Below, one piece after another: positions 43,521 to 52,672 of a stretch of DNA of 64,000 bases (the first letter of the stretch is position 1; each line of letters begins with the position of its first letter). The notes under the pieces are model-generated. The model had not been told where the DNA came from. It ran no database searches and saw only the letters and a list, made by a program, of their open reading frames with translations. Position numbers and translations under genes: made by a program. The DNA lies in NCBI GenBank assembly GCA_009929375.1, contig SAAO01000001.1, forward strand, positions 62,001 through 126,000, read 5' to 3'. This DNA is from Bacteroidia bacterium. GTDB taxonomy: Bacteria; Bacteroidota; Bacteroidia; Bacteroidales; Paludibacteraceae.

Positions 43521-46500
43521 ATGAAAAAAACGATTTCTATTTTCCTGCTTTTTATTCCATTTTTCGCTTTTTCGCAATTGAAGATTAATGAGATAATGAC
43601 CAACAATGTGTCGGCAAATATGGACGACACCTACAATTACAGTATGTGGGTTGAACTTTACAATTCGAGTACCGCGACAACCTACAATCAGGCGGCCTGT
43701 TACTTTACCGACAACCTGAGCGAACCCCGCAAATGGAACCCTTCCTACAAACTTATCGGCCCCAAAAGCTATTCTTTGCTCTGGTTTGAACAGCCCGAAA
43801 AAGCCGGTCATGCCAGTTTTAAATTGAAACCTGAAGGCGGCACCCTTTATTTATTAAATGTATCGGCTCAAATACTCGACAGCGTGGTTTATCCCGCACA
43901 ATATCGTAACATTTCGTACGGACGAAAAATTGATGGCGATACTGAATGGGTATTTTTTGAACAGTTCAGCGCAGGTCTGCCCAACGACAACAAAACATAT
44001 GCAGCAGAGCAATGTGCTGACCCGGTGTACAAACTCCCTGCAGGATTTTACACAGGAACAAAAAATGTGTCGTTCGAGAATCCTGCTCCCGGCGATACCA
44101 TTTACTACAGCCGCAATGGTGATGAGCCCACCCGCAAAAGCAGCAAGTACACACCGGGATATGTCATTACCATTAGCAACACAGGAATATTTCGCGCACG
44201 CACCTTTTCCGCAGGAAAATTGCCCAGCAATATTGTTACGGCTACTTATTTTATGAACGAAAGAAATTTCAAACTGCCTGTAGTATCTATCGTCACCGAA
44301 CAAAAAAATCTGACCGACAACACAATAGGCATTTATGTAGAAGGAACAAACGGCATTACAGGCAACGGAATGAACACACCCGCCAACTGGAATCAGGACT
44401 GGTGGCGCCCGGCCAACTTCGAACTGTACGATACCACACTTACCGTGCGACTCAATCAGGAACTCGATATTCAAATTGCCGGAGGCTGGACGCGCATGAA
44501 CAAACAGAAGTCTCTGAAAATAAATCCGCGAAACAAGTTTGGCGAAAATATGCTGCGCTATGATGTTTTTGCAGCGACCAAGCCCAACATGAAATTCCGA
44601 AGTATTATGCTGCGAAACTCGGGCAACGACTTCGACCACTCGATGATGCGCGATGGGTTTATGCAATCGCTCGTAATGAAACGTATGAGTCTCGATTATG
44701 TAGCTTACGAGCCAGCTGTTTGCTTTATGAACGGTATTTATTACGGCATTCAGAACCTGCGCGAGCGTACCGATGACGATTATATTTATTCGAACTACGG
44801 ATACGAGGAAGATGAAATAGTACTTGTGGAATCGGCTGAAATGGACTCTGACCCCGAGTTTAAAAAATTGACAAACTACGTCACCAACAACGACATTAGC
44901 TCAAAAGCTGTGTACGACAATGTGTGTACTATGATGGATATGGATAATTTCATGGATTATTTTATGACTGAAATTTATCTGCGAAATACCGACTGGCCAC
45001 ATAACAATATCAAGGCCTGGAAGAAAAAAGATGGAGGTAAATGGCGCTGGATACTTTACGACACCGACTTTGGTTATAATTTATGGAGCAACGATCATAC
45101 TCACAACACGCTTACATGGGCTTTGGGAGAACAATCGGGTTCTAATCCTGCAAATGCACTCTGGTCGACAATACTGCTGAGGCGATTGGTGCTGAACGAC
45201 ACTTTCCGCAAAAGTTTTATCGACAGATTCTGTATTCACATGTCGTCGACCTTTGAAGCCACACGTGCCAATGCCATTCTCGACAGTCTGGCAGCCAAAA
45301 TCGAAACTGAGATTGTATATCATAAAAACAAATGGGGATCGGCCCGAACATTGGCCAACGATGTGAACACAATGAAAGGCTTTTCGGCCAATCGACCCAA
45401 TTCGATGATGAACTTTATCGGTTCACGTTTCCTGAGCAACCCCGGTACTGCCGAAATTCAGATTGGCTCGAACAACCCGAAAGCCACCTACACTTTTAAT
45501 TCGGAAACCATCAGAGATGCACAAATTAAACTGAAATACTTTAAAAATCAGACTTACAGCATTAAAGCCAACGAAGTAGCAGGTTACAAATTCAAACACT
45601 GGCTGCTTTCGGCAGGTACCGGCACAGCGACCCTTATTGCCAACAACGAAAGCTGGAAATACTGGGATGGAAATGCCACCCCAAACATCAACTGGTTTGG
45701 GAAAACTTATGCCGACACAAACTGGAAGAGTGGAAACGCACCGCTGGGATATGGAAATCTGGGACATAGCACCACTATCGGCTATGGTACAGATGCAAAC
45801 AACAAATACATCACAGCCTACTTCCGCAAAACTGTAAACATAAGCGGTCTTGCATCAAAGGATAATTTTGTAATCAGCACTTATGTGGACGATGGCGCAG
45901 TTGTGTATGTAAACGGAACCGAAGTGGGCAGGGTAAATATGCCTGCCGGTACGATTGCATTCAATACAGTCTCCACCACTTACAACAACGGTGTGACAGG
46001 CACTTTCAATGTACCCAGGAATCTGCTTACCGAAGGTGAAAATATAATTGCCGTGGAAGTGCATCAGACAAATGCCACCAGCTCCGACCTTATATTCAAT
46101 CTGCAAATGACCTGCAGCACTGCCCTCAACGAGCAGACTATCACGTCAGCTGTATATTCGGGTACTCTGAACAGTTCATTTACATTGCAGGCCGTTTACG
46201 AGCAAACTGTTTTTGAAGATCCTGACAAAGATCTGAAAGTATATATCAATGAAGTGGTAGCCACCAACAATGTAATTCAGGACGAAAACGGTGAAACAGA
46301 TGATTATATTGAAATTTACAATGGCAGCGACAGGGAAGTGAACATTGGTGGCTGGTATATTTCTGATACGCCTTACAATCCTGTATTTATTCAGATTCCT
46401 GCCAACCAGCCTGCCCTTACCACCATTCCTGCAAAAGGATATCTGGTACTCTGGGCCGACGATCAACCCGAACAGGGAGCACTGCACCTGAATTTCAAAC

Positions 46501-46916
46501 TCAGCAAGGATGGCGAGAAACTTGTACTTTCGCGTTACAATTATCAAAACGACCTTGTGCTTGTCGACTCGGTCAGCGTGCCTGCATTGACTCAGAATCT
46601 GAGCTATTCGAGAGTTCCCGACGGCAGCAGCGTATGGACCATTAAATCGATGACCTGCAACTACAGCAACAGTTTCGGTGCTGATGTACCTTCGTGGACT
46701 GAGCCCGAAATAAAAGTATATCCGGGTATGGTAAGCGATATGATTGTAGTGGAAAATGCGTTGGGCGAAAATATTGAGATTTACGATCTGTCGGGTCATA
46801 AGGTATTCAGCAAACGCAGTGAAAGCACCCGCGAAATAATACCTGCCGGACAATTGCAGAAAGGTATTTATATACTCAAAGCAGGAAGCTACAAAACCAA
46901 GATTGTAAAGATGTAG
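43521..46916 (+). CDS. T9SS-secreted CotH-kinase protein with two lamin-tail domains
   Basis: An 1131-residue secreted protein. Order: signal peptide (MKKTISIFLLFIPFFAFSQ); lamin-tail domain at about 20-150 (LKINEIMTNN); chitobiase/hexosaminidase C-terminal-like domain at about 173-245 (TIYYSRNGDEPTRKS); CotH kinase domain at about 250-590, with YYGIQNLRERTDDDY and WILYDTDFGYN (about 510-520), the metal-binding Asp motif; a galactose-binding-like domain at about 775-870 (DDGAVVYVNGTEVGRV); a second lamin tail at about 904-1040 (VYINEVVATNN); and a type A T9SS C-terminal domain at about 1060-1131 (IEIYDLSGHKVFS, KGIYILKAG). CotH is a secreted protein kinase in Bacillus spores; the target here is unknown. 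A terminator follows. Confidence 0.9.
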   Translation: MKKTISIFLLFIPFFAFSQLKINEIMTNNVSANMDDTYNYSMWVELYNSSTATTYNQAACYFTDNLSEPRKWNPSYKLIGPKSYSLLWFEQPEKAGHASFKLKPEGGTLYLLNVSAQILDSVVYPAQYRNISYGRKIDGDTEWVFFEQFSAGLPNDNKTYAAEQCADPVYKLPAGFYTGTKNVSFENPAPGDTIYYSRNGDEPTRKSSKYTPGYVITISNTGIFRARTFSAGKLPSNIVTATYFMNERNFKLPVVSIVTEQKNLTDNTIGIYVEGTNGITGNGMNTPANWNQDWWRPANFELYDTTLTVRLNQELDIQIAGGWTRMNKQKSLKINPRNKFGENMLRYDVFAATKPNMKFRSIMLRNSGNDFDHSMMRDGFMQSLVMKRMSLDYVAYEPAVCFMNGIYYGIQNLRERTDDDYIYSNYGYEEDEIVLVESAEMDSDPEFKKLTNYVTNNDISSKAVYDNVCTMMDMDNFMDYFMTEIYLRNTDWPHNNIKAWKKKDGGKWRWILYDTDFGYNLWSNDHTHNTLTWALGEQSGSNPANALWSTILLRRLVLNDTFRKSFIDRFCIHMSSTFEATRANAILDSLAAKIETEIVYHKNKWGSARTLANDVNTMKGFSANRPNSMMNFIGSRFLSNPGTAEIQIGSNNPKATYTFNSETIRDAQIKLKYFKNQTYSIKANEVAGYKFKHWLLSAGTGTATLIANNESWKYWDGNATPNINWFGKTYADTNWKSGNAPLGYGNLGHSTTIGYGTDANNKYITAYFRKTVNISGLASKDNFVISTYVDDGAVVYVNGTEVGRVNMPAGTIAFNTVSTTYNNGVTGTFNVPRNLLTEGENIIAVEVHQTNATSSDLIFNLQMTCSTALNEQTITSAVYSGTLNSSFTLQAVYEQTVFEDPDKDLKVYINEVVATNNVIQDENGETDDYIEIYNGSDREVNIGGWYISDTPYNPVFIQIPANQPALTTIPAKGYLVLWADDQPEQGALHLNFKLSKDGEKLVLSRYNYQNDLVLVDSVSVPALTQNLSYSRVPDGSSVWTIKSMTCNYSNSFGADVPSWTEPEIKVYPGMVSDMIVVENALGENIEIYDLSGHKVFSKRSESTREIIPAGQLQKGIYILKAGSYKTKIVKM

Positions 46917-46952
46917 CATCAATTCAAACAAATCACTATTCTATAAGATGCA

Positions 46953-46992
46953 ACAGAGGCTGGCCTTCACAGGGCAGCCTCTGTGTCTTTTT
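46953..46992 (+). terminator. terminator after the CotH gene
   Basis: A 10-bp perfect stem ACAGAGGCTG / CAGCCTCTGT, a 12-base loop, then GTC and eight T. Confidence 0.9.
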
Positions 46993-47133
46993 TTTATTCC
47001 AAAAAAAAGAGTTTCAAATGCAGATAAACTATCAGAATTCAGGTCTCTGCCTTTTGAGGGCAGAACAGGTTAAACGAATTATAAAAAACTGATCAAATAA
47101 AATAGAAAAATTACTATTCGCTGCCACTACAAA

Positions 47134-48429
47134 CTAAAGGGCTGTTTCAGCCTCACTAACCTGCAGCAACAGTTTGGGATTAATATTTATATCATCACAT
47201 AAGTGAGAAGCAATTATCATCATTCTCGGAATATGGAAAGGTCCTTTGAAAAGATTACCTTTGGCCGGCTGAGCTACTGAGCCATCGCGATGCAGATAGC
47301 CATACCATTCACCATATTCATTATCAGGAAAAACTCTGTACATATACGAATGAACCGTTTTATGCATTTCGTAGTATTTCAGATCACCTGTAAGCTTAAA
47401 GGCATACAGGGAAGCAATCAATGCTTCGGTTTGAGGCCACCAGAATTTCATATCCTGCGAATAATCCTGTGGTGGTAAACCTTTGCAATCACGGAAATTG
47501 TACAGTCCTCCGTACTCTTTGTCCCAACCAATTTCCCACGACCAGTCGAGTATGGTAGTGGCAAGCTTAATCAGTTCAGGATCATTGCCACGGTGTTCGG
47601 CTTCCTCCAGAATAAACCATGCTGCTTCGATGCTGTGACCCGGATTCACTGTTCGTCCGGCATTCGAATCGATAAATCCTCCGTTAGCAGTTACATTTTC
47701 GAGCAACACCCTGAAATCCGGTTTCAGAAAGTGATTTTTTATTACCCACAACGATTCTTCAATCTGGCTGTCGGGTAAAGCGTCACTCACCACTTCACGT
47801 ATACGAATGGCTGTATTCAGCAATATCATTGGCAACGAAAGCCCCTTCATATCCACTGCTGACGAATATTTCGGTTCTAAAAGCCCCGGTGTACTCTTGT
47901 AATGAATAATCAGGCGAAACAAATCGAGCGCCTTCTCGGCATAGGATTTATCGCCTGTAGCTTTCGAATATTCGGCCATAGCAATGGCAGCAAAACATTC
48001 GGAAAAAAGATAACGGCGTTTGCGCAAACCTGTTCCTTCGGCACTTATTTCAAAAAACATACGTCCATCGGTATCGAAACAATAGCGTTCTATAAATCCG
48101 ATTGCCGATCCGGCTGCTTCAAGCCACACGGGATTTTTCTTTATTTTGTTGTAAGCCAGTGCAAACACATATGCTGACCGTCCCTGAAACCAAACCGACT
48201 TTGTGGTGTCCATAAGGCTGCCATCTCTGTCGACACATGTATAAAATCCACCATTTACTTTATCGAGACCATGCTCAAGCCAGAATGGCAGAATGTTTTT
48301 TTCAAGATCAGTAAGATAGCATTTACTGCAATCTTCAAAATAGCTCTTTAAGCTGCCTTCCGGTTCACGAACCGAATCATTGGTTATCAACATACTATTC
48401 TTAAATTCAAACAAGTTGTTGTGTATCAT
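47134..48429 (-). CDS. AGE-family (N-acylglucosamine 2-epimerase-like) epimerase
   Basis: A 431-residue (alpha/alpha)6-barrel protein. Family marks are DLEKNILPFWLEHGLDKVNGGFY, VWFQGRSAYVFA with the conserved Arg, NPGHSIEAAWFILEEAE (His at about 265), WWPQTEALIA and KGPFHIPRMMI (His at about 401). The family holds N-acetylglucosamine 2-epimerases, cellobiose/mannobiose 2-epimerases and mannose isomerases, which cannot be told apart safely by eye. Given the GH20 hexosaminidase and ROK regulators nearby, GlcNAc to ManNAc epimerisation is plausible. It is a cytosolic enzyme with no signal peptide. An alternative start is the Met at residue 13 (MLITND). Confidence 0.87.
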   Translation of the reverse strand: MIHNNLFEFKNSMLITNDSVREPEGSLKSYFEDCSKCYLTDLEKNILPFWLEHGLDKVNGGFYTCVDRDGSLMDTTKSVWFQGRSAYVFALAYNKIKKNPVWLEAAGSAIGFIERYCFDTDGRMFFEISAEGTGLRKRRYLFSECFAAIAMAEYSKATGDKSYAEKALDLFRLIIHYKSTPGLLEPKYSSAVDMKGLSLPMILLNTAIRIREVVSDALPDSQIEESLWVIKNHFLKPDFRVLLENVTANGGFIDSNAGRTVNPGHSIEAAWFILEEAEHRGNDPELIKLATTILDWSWEIGWDKEYGGLYNFRDCKGLPPQDYSQDMKFWWPQTEALIASLYAFKLTGDLKYYEMHKTVHSYMYRVFPDNEYGEWYGYLHRDGSVAQPAKGNLFKGPFHIPRMMIIASHLCDDININPKLLLQVSEAETAL

Positions 48430-48551
48430 TCAGAATGAGCTCACAACTTATCAACCAGGTACAAGTATTTAATTATCAATAAATAACAAATCAATAAATG
48501 CAACACAAGACAATCACCAGCCTTACTTTATTAATTTATTTATTATGTGTG

Positions 48552-48578
48552 CAAATATATAAATTATTTTTTATTTAC
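48552..48578 (-). promoter_or_regulatory. candidate epimerase promoter with ROK-like operator sequence
   Basis: On the minus strand TATATTTG (48552-48559) forms a -7 box. Beside it AAATTATTTT (48561-48570) matches the sequence beside the -7 box of the BNR gene at 60439-60448, and a relaxed copy ATATATTTCAAAATAA lies at about 48596-48611. The start codon is about 120 bp downstream. Confidence 0.4.
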
Positions 48579-48642
48579 ACCGCTATTTTTGAAAAATATA
48601 TTTCAAAATAATATTAATATATGCATTCGCATAAAAAGAAAA

Positions 48643-48674
48643 AAGCACATTCGGATATTCATCCAAATGTGCTT
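48643..48674 (-). terminator. terminator after ROK gene 1
   Basis: Stem GCACATTCGGAT / ATCCAAATGTGC (one mismatch), a 4-base loop, and on the minus strand a TTTTTTC tail. Confidence 0.82.
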
Positions 48675-48697
48675 CATAAAATAAATATGTTTTAAAA

Positions 48698-49906
48698 TCA
48701 GATAATGCCCAGCATTTTACTTCGTGCCATGAGGCATGCACCGATTACTCCTGCATTATCGCCAAGTTTACTGAGTTTTATCTGCGTATCGCGGCTTACA
48801 AGGTTGAGCGAATGACGTTTCACTGCACTGCGTATCGGAAGTAACAGATAATCACCGGTTTGAGCCAGCGAACCACCCACTACCACCAGTTCAGGATTAA
48901 AGAGATTGATAAGACCTGCAATCTGCTTACCAAGATTATTGCCCACCTCTTCGATAAGTTCGATGGCCAGTATATCATCGTTTAAAGCAGCATCGAGTAT
49001 ATCCTCGAGGGTTATTGAATCGCCCTTTTTTACTTTTTTATCGAGAATTGAGCTGTTACCTTCGGATATTTTTTCAAGAAAACGTTTGTGGATATAAGAG
49101 CCGGAAGCTTCGGTTTCGAGACAGCCTTTTTTTCCGCAATGACATATTACTTCGTTATCGAATACAGGAATATGGCCAAATTCACCTGAAAAACCCGACT
49201 TTCCGTAATAGAGTTTTCCATCCACAATCACACCCATTCCCAGGCCCCAGCTTACATTAATGAAAAAGATATTCTTTTCGTCCTTGACCACACCGTTCAT
49301 AAATTCACCGTAAGCCATTGAGCGCGAATCGTTATCAATGGTCACATGCAGTCCGAGACGTTCGTGAAAAGCTTCGGTGAGAGGACGCTCATTGAAATAG
49401 TACAGGCTATAACTGTGACCGGTTTGCGTATTTACACGACCCGAGATATTAATACCTACACTCAGAATTTTTGATTTTGGCATCGAAAGCTTATCCACAT
49501 AAGCAGTAATAATCTGACAAAGTTCATCAAAGCTTTCCTGTGTATTTTCATAAAAGAACGGAGTGCTGTAAACTTTGCCTACAAGTCCACCCTTGAAATT
49601 AATAAGTGCGATATTGACTTTAAATCTTTTAATATCAACACCTAAAAAACAACCTGAATCAGGATTAAGTCCGTAAATATTGGGGCGACGACCTCCGGTG
49701 GTTTCAAGTTTTCCAAAGTCGATCACAAAACCATCCTCGATAAGCTCCCCTACCAGTTTGGTCACAGTGGGCACACTCACATCCATTTCCTTACCAAGTT
49801 CAGGAAGCGTATTTTCACCATTGTTTATAAAATAGCGGAGTATATTCAGTTTGATAAGGGCGTTTTTCGAACCCAGTTCAATTTCTTCGACAAATGAGGT
49901 TTTCAT
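48698..49906 (-). CDS. ROK-family transcriptional regulator 1
   Basis: A 402-residue protein with an N-terminal winged helix (about 20-65: NTLPELGKEMDVSVPTVTKL) and a ROK sugar-binding domain. The GHxE-type and zinc motifs are complete (GEFGH and CHCGKKGCLETEASGSY, about 240-270), as is NDSRSMAYGE with the catalytic-type Asp. The phosphate loop, usually DIGGT, reads DIKRFKVN, so it likely works as a NagC/XylR-like repressor rather than a kinase. It has its own promoter (TATCTTTG) with two AT-rich 14-mers, and its own terminator. It is closely similar over its full length to the two genes upstream. Confidence 0.9.
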   Translation of the reverse strand: MKTSFVEEIELGSKNALIKLNILRYFINNGENTLPELGKEMDVSVPTVTKLVGELIEDGFVIDFGKLETTGGRRPNIYGLNPDSGCFLGVDIKRFKVNIALINFKGGLVGKVYSTPFFYENTQESFDELCQIITAYVDKLSMPKSKILSVGINISGRVNTQTGHSYSLYYFNERPLTEAFHERLGLHVTIDNDSRSMAYGEFMNGVVKDEKNIFFINVSWGLGMGVIVDGKLYYGKSGFSGEFGHIPVFDNEVICHCGKKGCLETEASGSYIHKRFLEKISEGNSSILDKKVKKGDSITLEDILDAALNDDILAIELIEEVGNNLGKQIAGLINLFNPELVVVGGSLAQTGDYLLLPIRSAVKRHSLNLVSRDTQIKLSKLGDNAGVIGACLMARSKMLGII

Positions 49907-50020
49907 ATCTGTAGTTTTGTCCTGTTTATAAAATCATTGTGTTATGCTGCAGAAGGCATTGTAAATGTTTCAGAATCCCTGAAAACGATTCGAACGACAA
50001 AACCAAACTTACAGTGTATG

Positions 50021-50048
50021 CAAAGATAATAAATTTATCGACTAACAA
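50021..50048 (-). promoter_or_regulatory. ROK gene 1 promoter
   Basis: On the minus strand TTG (50048-50046), 17 bp, TATCTTTG (50028-50021). The -33 end touches the first ATATATTAAAATAA motif, as expected for a repressed promoter. The leader would be about 110 nt. Confidence 0.48.
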
Positions 50049-50061
50049 TATATTAAAATAA
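50048..50061. promoter_or_regulatory. candidate ROK operator, site 1
   Basis: ATATATTAAAATAA, identical to the site at 50084-50097 and to the reverse complement of 60442-60455. It overlaps the -33 region of ROK gene 1. Confidence 0.42.
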
Positions 50062-50083
50062 CTTTATATTGAGATCAAAACAC

Positions 50084-50097
50084 ATATATTAAAATAA
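50084..50097. promoter_or_regulatory. candidate ROK operator, site 2
   Basis: A second exact ATATATTAAAATAA, 36 bp (centre to centre) from site 1 and just before the ROK gene 2 terminator. Confidence 0.42.
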
Positions 50098-50135
50098 AAA
50101 AAAGTTTTGGTATTGTGCTAAACCAAAACTTTTTA
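50098..50135 (-). terminator. terminator after ROK gene 2
   Basis: Stem AAAGTTTTGGT / ACCAAAACTTT, with a run of eight T on the minus strand; 33 bp past the stop. Confidence 0.82.
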
Positions 50136-50167
50136 AAAACTATAGAGAATTTATTTCTTCCGTAATC

Positions 50168-51376
50168 TTAAATCAGATGCAACATCTTGCTTCGTGCCAG
50201 CATACATGCTCCGACAACTCCGGCACTTTCGCCAAGCTGGGTAAGCTTAAGGGTGGTATCGTTTCCAATCAGATTCAGCGAATATTTACGTATCGCACTC
50301 TGTATCGGCAGCATTAAATAATCGCCGGTTTTCGACAATAAACCTCCCACAATCACCATTTCGGGATTGAGCAGATTGATAAGACCTGCAATATGTTTTC
50401 CGAGTGTAAAACCCACTTCTTCGACAAGTTCGATAGAGAGCATATCGCCAGCCAACGTAGCGTAAATAATATCCGAAAGCAAAATTTCCTGACCGGCTTT
50501 CACCTTATTCTGCAGAATTGAACTTTGTCCTTCGGCAATTTTCTCGAGAATGCGGCGGTGAATATACGATCCGGAAGCCTGCGTTTCGAGACAACCTTTT
50601 TTACCGCAATGGCACATTATTTCATTGTCGAAAACGCTGTTGTGGCCAAATTCACCTGAAAAACCCGATTTTCCGTAATTAAGTTCTCCGTTGGTAATAA
50701 TACCCAAACCGAGCCCCCAGCTCACATTCACGAACAGAATGTTCTTTTCGTTTTTCACCACACCACTAATGAATTCGCCATAGGCCATGGCACGCGAATC
50801 GTTATCAACGGTTACGAACAAATCCAGTCTTTGTTTCAGAATTTCGCTGATAGGTGTTTCGCTGAAATAGTAACGGGTATAACTGTGTCCGGTTTCAGCA
50901 TTTACACGACCGGATATGTTTATTCCCACATTCAGGATTTTATCTTTCGATACAGGTAGTTTTGAAATAAATGATATAATGATATCGCATAACTGGTCGA
51001 CAGACTGTGTATCATAGCTCTGCTTAAACGGCACATCCATTTGCGAATATACAATATTGCCATTGAAGTTAATAAGAGCCATATTTACGCTATGATCGAG
51101 CATATCCACACCCATGAAATATCCTGAATCAGGATTTACACCGTAACGACTCGGACGTCTTCCACCGGCAGTTTCCTGTTTACCGAAGTCCACGACATAC
51201 CCATCTTCCATCAATTCAGTCACCAGTTTGGTCACTGTAGGCACACTCAGATCCATTTCGCGTCCGAGTTCGGCAAGCGTATTGGCGCCATTGAGAATAT
51301 AATAACGAATAATGTTGATTTTCAGCGAAGCACTTTTGGTCCCCGACTGAATTTCTTCAGCTAACGTTTGTTTCAT
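50168..51376 (-). CDS. ROK-family transcriptional regulator 2
   Basis: A 402-residue paralog of its neighbours. Winged helix at about 20-65 (NTLAELGREMDLSVPTVTKL), then the ROK fold with NDSRAMAYGE, GEFGHNSVF and CHCGKKGCLETQASGSY. The phosphate loop is DMLDHSVN, not DIGGT, so kinase activity is doubtful. The most variable stretch among the three paralogs is about residues 95-135, which may set ligand choice. It starts 87 bp after the stop of ROK gene 3 with no terminator or clear promoter between, so genes 3 and 2 are probably one transcript. Confidence 0.9.
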   Translation of the reverse strand: MKQTLAEEIQSGTKSASLKINIIRYYILNGANTLAELGREMDLSVPTVTKLVTELMEDGYVVDFGKQETAGGRRPSRYGVNPDSGYFMGVDMLDHSVNMALINFNGNIVYSQMDVPFKQSYDTQSVDQLCDIIISFISKLPVSKDKILNVGINISGRVNAETGHSYTRYYFSETPISEILKQRLDLFVTVDNDSRAMAYGEFISGVVKNEKNILFVNVSWGLGLGIITNGELNYGKSGFSGEFGHNSVFDNEIMCHCGKKGCLETQASGSYIHRRILEKIAEGQSSILQNKVKAGQEILLSDIIYATLAGDMLSIELVEEVGFTLGKHIAGLINLLNPEMVIVGGLLSKTGDYLMLPIQSAIRKYSLNLIGNDTTLKLTQLGESAGVVGACMLARSKMLHLI

Positions 51377-51463
51377 ACTATAATTATTTTGCTACAACCA
51401 CAATTACGGGCATTTCATCATAAAAGCAGTTTATATTGATAATGTATGTTTAAAACTCAGAAT

Positions 51464-52672
51464 TTAAATAAGGCTGAGCATTTTGCTACGGGCAAGCATA
51501 CAGGCTCCTATCACCCCGGCAGTATCGCCGAGCTTGCTCAGTTTCACAGAAGTATCGTTGCCCACCAGATTCAGTGCGTATTTACGAATGGCACTTTTGA
51601 TCGGGAAAAGCAGATAATCGCCTGTCTGAGCCACAGCACCACCCACAATAACCAGTTCGGGGTTCAGTAAATTGATTAATCCGGCAATGTGTTTACCAAG
51701 TGTATATCCCACTTCCTCCACAAGTTCTATGGCCAGCATATCACCTTTCAGGGTTGCTTTTACAATGTCATCGAGCACCAGGTTTTCACCTCTGGCCACT
51801 TTTTTCTGAAGTACAGAAGAATTTCCCTTTGCAATTTCCTCAAGCACCCTGCGATGAATGTACGAACCGGAAGCCTGTGTTTCAAGACACCCCTTTTTGC
51901 CACAGTGACACATTATTTCGTTGTCGAAAACGCTCATATGACCAAACTCACCGGCATAACCCGATTTTCCGTAATACAATTTGGCATTATTGATAATTCC
52001 CATGCCAAGACCCCAGCTTACGTCCACAAATATCACATTGCGTTCGTTATTTCCGGCACCACACATATATTCGCCATAAGCCATGGCACGTGAGTCGTTG
52101 TCGATGGTTACATGAAGTCCGAGTTTCTGTTTGAAAATTTCGCTGAGCGGCTGTTCGTTAAAAAAATAACGACTGTATTTATGTCCGCTGTCGGTGGTTA
52201 CAAGTCCGGTTGCATTAATACCCACATTCAGAATTTTTTCTTTGGGTATGCTGAGTTTGTGCATAAAATTATTGATAATTTCGCACAACACATCGAGGCT
52301 TTCGGGCGTATTTTGTTGTTTATAAGGGATTTCCTTTTGTGAGGCTACAATTACTCCATTGAAGTTTATCAAAGCAATATTCACTCCGAAGTCGCGAATA
52401 TCCACACCCATAAAATAACCGGAATCGGGTTTGATACCATACATATTCGGGCGACGGCCTCCTGCAGTTTCCTGCTTTCCGAAGTCTGCAACAAAACCGT
52501 CTTCCATTAGTTCGCTTACCAGTTTGGTAACAGTGGGCACACTCAGGTTGAGTTCTTTACTTAGTTCAGCAATGGTGTTATTACCATTCAGAATGTAATA
52601 ACGGATAATTTCTACTTTGAGAGAAGCTCCTTTTGAACCAGATCGGATTTCATCAATGAAAGATTGTTTCAT
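51464..52672 (-). CDS. ROK-family transcriptional regulator 3
   Basis: The first gene of the tandem set, again 402 residues. Winged helix at about 20-65 (NTIAELSKELNLSVPTVTKL); ROK domain with DIRDFGVN in the phosphate-loop place, NDSRAMAYGE, GEFGHMSVF and the zinc motif CHCGKKGCLETQASGSY. Signs are the same as for its paralogs: ligand-sensing repressor or activator more likely than sugar kinase. One difference is ICGAGNNERNVIFVDVSWG-like sequence at about 208-222, where the others have KNEKNI. The upstream gap is long (475 bp) and AT-rich. The probable ligand class is a sugar or amino sugar, from the family and the neighbourhood. Confidence 0.9.
   Translation of the reverse strand: MKQSFIDEIRSGSKGASLKVEIIRYYILNGNNTIAELSKELNLSVPTVTKLVSELMEDGFVADFGKQETAGGRRPNMYGIKPDSGYFMGVDIRDFGVNIALINFNGVIVASQKEIPYKQQNTPESLDVLCEIINNFMHKLSIPKEKILNVGINATGLVTTDSGHKYSRYFFNEQPLSEIFKQKLGLHVTIDNDSRAMAYGEYMCGAGNNERNVIFVDVSWGLGMGIINNAKLYYGKSGYAGEFGHMSVFDNEIMCHCGKKGCLETQASGSYIHRRVLEEIAKGNSSVLQKKVARGENLVLDDIVKATLKGDMLAIELVEEVGYTLGKHIAGLINLLNPELVIVGGAVAQTGDYLLFPIKSAIRKYALNLVGNDTSVKLSKLGDTAGVIGACMLARSKMLSLI

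Noticed and set aside
46176-46931. Minus-strand frame of 251 codons opposite the CotH gene
   Set aside because: It is antisense to a well-supported T9SS protein; the composition is that of a reverse-strand shadow.
48698-52672. ROK genes as glucokinases
   Set aside because: All three have an N-terminal winged helix and lack the DGGT phosphate loop, so a regulator call is better supported.
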